Source: a bacterium (lineage in GTDB: Bacteria; Verrucomicrobiota; Verrucomicrobiae; Limisphaerales; J093). From it: DNA of 5,069 bases. A program made the translations under genes and the position numbers. Position 1 is the first letter of the stretch. Each line of letters starts with the position of its first letter. The DNA lies in assembly GCA_021839785.1 (NCBI GenBank), contig JAKCAB010000200.1, positions 1 to 5,069 on the forward strand, given 5' to 3'. This document shows, piece by piece, positions 4,480-5,069 of the stretch. The notes under the pieces are model-generated. The model was not told the DNA's origin and did no database searches. It saw only the letters and a program-made list of their open reading frames with translations.

Positions 4480-5069
4480 GTGATCTACGATCGACCTTAC
4501 ATGCGCGAGCCCTCGCGGCGGGGATTCAATCTCCCGTCGCTGACGGTCGGCCTGTTGGTCATCAACGTCGCCGTTTTCGTCCTCCAAAGCATCAACGCCG
4601 TCTATTTCGGCTGGCCGCTCGAAAGCTATCTGGCGTTGAGCCCGTCGGGTCTGCGAAACGGCTACGTCTGGCAGTTGTTTACGTACCAATTCCTCCATGC
4701 CAACCTCGGGCACCTGCTGGCGAACTCGCTGGGCCTGTATTTTCTGGGCCGGCCGGTCGAGGACATGCTGGGGAAGGCGCGGCTCTTGGAGGTCTATTTC
4801 GGCAGCAGCTTTCTGGGGGGATTGCTTCAGGCGTTGCTGGGCGTGGCGGTCCCGACCTACTTTGGAGGGCCGGCGTTGGGCGCTTCGGCCGGCGTGTGCG
4901 GCCTGCTGGCGACCTTCGCCACGTTGTTGGGCGACCGCACGATCCTGCTGATGTTTTTCCTGCCGATTCGCGCGCGGACGCTCCTGCACATCTCGCTGGC
5001 GGCGGCCTTGTTCTTCGTGATGGTGCCGGCGGAGCCGGGGATCGCCCACGCCGCGCACCTGGGCGGCTT
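4480..5069 (+). CDS. Rhomboid-family intramembrane serine protease, 3' end beyond window
   Basis: 196 full codons are present, starting at GTG 4480 (MIYDRPYMREPSRR) and still open at the window edge. ATG 4501 (MREPSRRG) is the alternative start. After a short charged N-terminus come a first membrane helix at about 21-38, then WQLFTYQFLH at 64-73 and the HANLGHLLAN segment at 73-82. His78 and Asn82 of that segment match the HxxxN oxyanion-hole motif of GlpG. GASAG at 134-138 places the catalytic Ser at 136. AHLGG at 192-196 supplies the catalytic His193, so both members of the Ser-His dyad are visible and an active protease is expected. Rhomboids cleave transmembrane substrates within the bilayer; the substrate here is unknown. 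Remaining helices or any cytoplasmic C-terminal domain lie outside the window. It is transcribed divergently from hisA, with a 131-bp gap holding both promoters and an inverted repeat. No Shine-Dalgarno motif precedes either start. Confidence 0.9.
   Translation, partial: MIYDRPYMREPSRRGFNLPSLTVGLLVINVAVFVLQSINAVYFGWPLESYLALSPSGLRNGYVWQLFTYQFLHANLGHLLANSLGLYFLGRPVEDMLGKARLLEVYFGSSFLGGLLQALLGVAVPTYFGGPALGASAGVCGLLATFATLLGDRTILLMFFLPIRARTLLHISLAAALFFVMVPAEPGIAHAAHLGG

Noticed and set aside
4309..5058. 249-codon minus-strand open frame opposite the rhomboid gene
   Set aside because: Gln/Arg-rich shadow product; it also overlaps the hisA start and both putative promoters.
1..5069. CRISPR array, tRNA/rRNA gene, transposon ends, phage or defence genes
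   Set aside because: No regularly spaced direct repeats, cloverleaf pattern, transposase or integrase motifs, or known defence domains were seen on either strand.

Overview
The window is GC-rich and densely coding. It looks like chromosomal DNA of a Verrucomicrobiota bacterium, probably the Pedosphaera/Limisphaera side of the phylum. That assignment is an inference from gene content and style: a secreted DUF1080 protein, a yeast-like HisA, no Shine-Dalgarno motifs, promoters placed almost on the start codon, and an interspersed hairpin repeat after murJ. No mobile element, tRNA, rRNA or CRISPR array was seen.

Layout. Bases 1-114 are the last 37 codons of a plant/cyanobacterial-type ADP-glucose pyrophosphorylase (glgC). 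After 35 bp comes a secreted DUF1080 (3-keto-disaccharide hydrolase-like) protein (150-890), and after 34 bp more an RNase Z-like metallo-beta-lactamase-fold hydrolase (925-1716). These three run in the same direction and could be one transcript. An 83-bp gap ends in a promoter placed directly against murJ, the lipid II flippase (1800-3431). Beyond murJ is a 131-bp gap filled by a hairpin-rich repeat (about 3456-3553) whose first hairpin may terminate murJ. hisA (3563-4348, minus strand) converges on it. hisA is of the eukaryotic (yeast His6) type and starts with GTG. A 131-bp divergent intergenic region (4349-4479) holds promoters for hisA and for a rhomboid-family intramembrane serine protease (4480 to the window end, cut off at its catalytic His motif).

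Function. The genes are mostly unrelated housekeeping: glycogen precursor synthesis, cell-wall lipid II export, histidine biosynthesis and membrane proteolysis, plus one carbohydrate-related secreted protein and one metal-dependent hydrolase. No new multi-gene system is evident. The points worth checking are smaller: near-leaderless promoter placement at murJ, hisA and the rhomboid gene, with in-frame TAG stops inside the -10 boxes of murJ and hisA; a long inverted repeat overlapping the rhomboid -35 box; the eukaryotic-type HisA; MurJ cavity substitutions; and the composite hairpin repeat.
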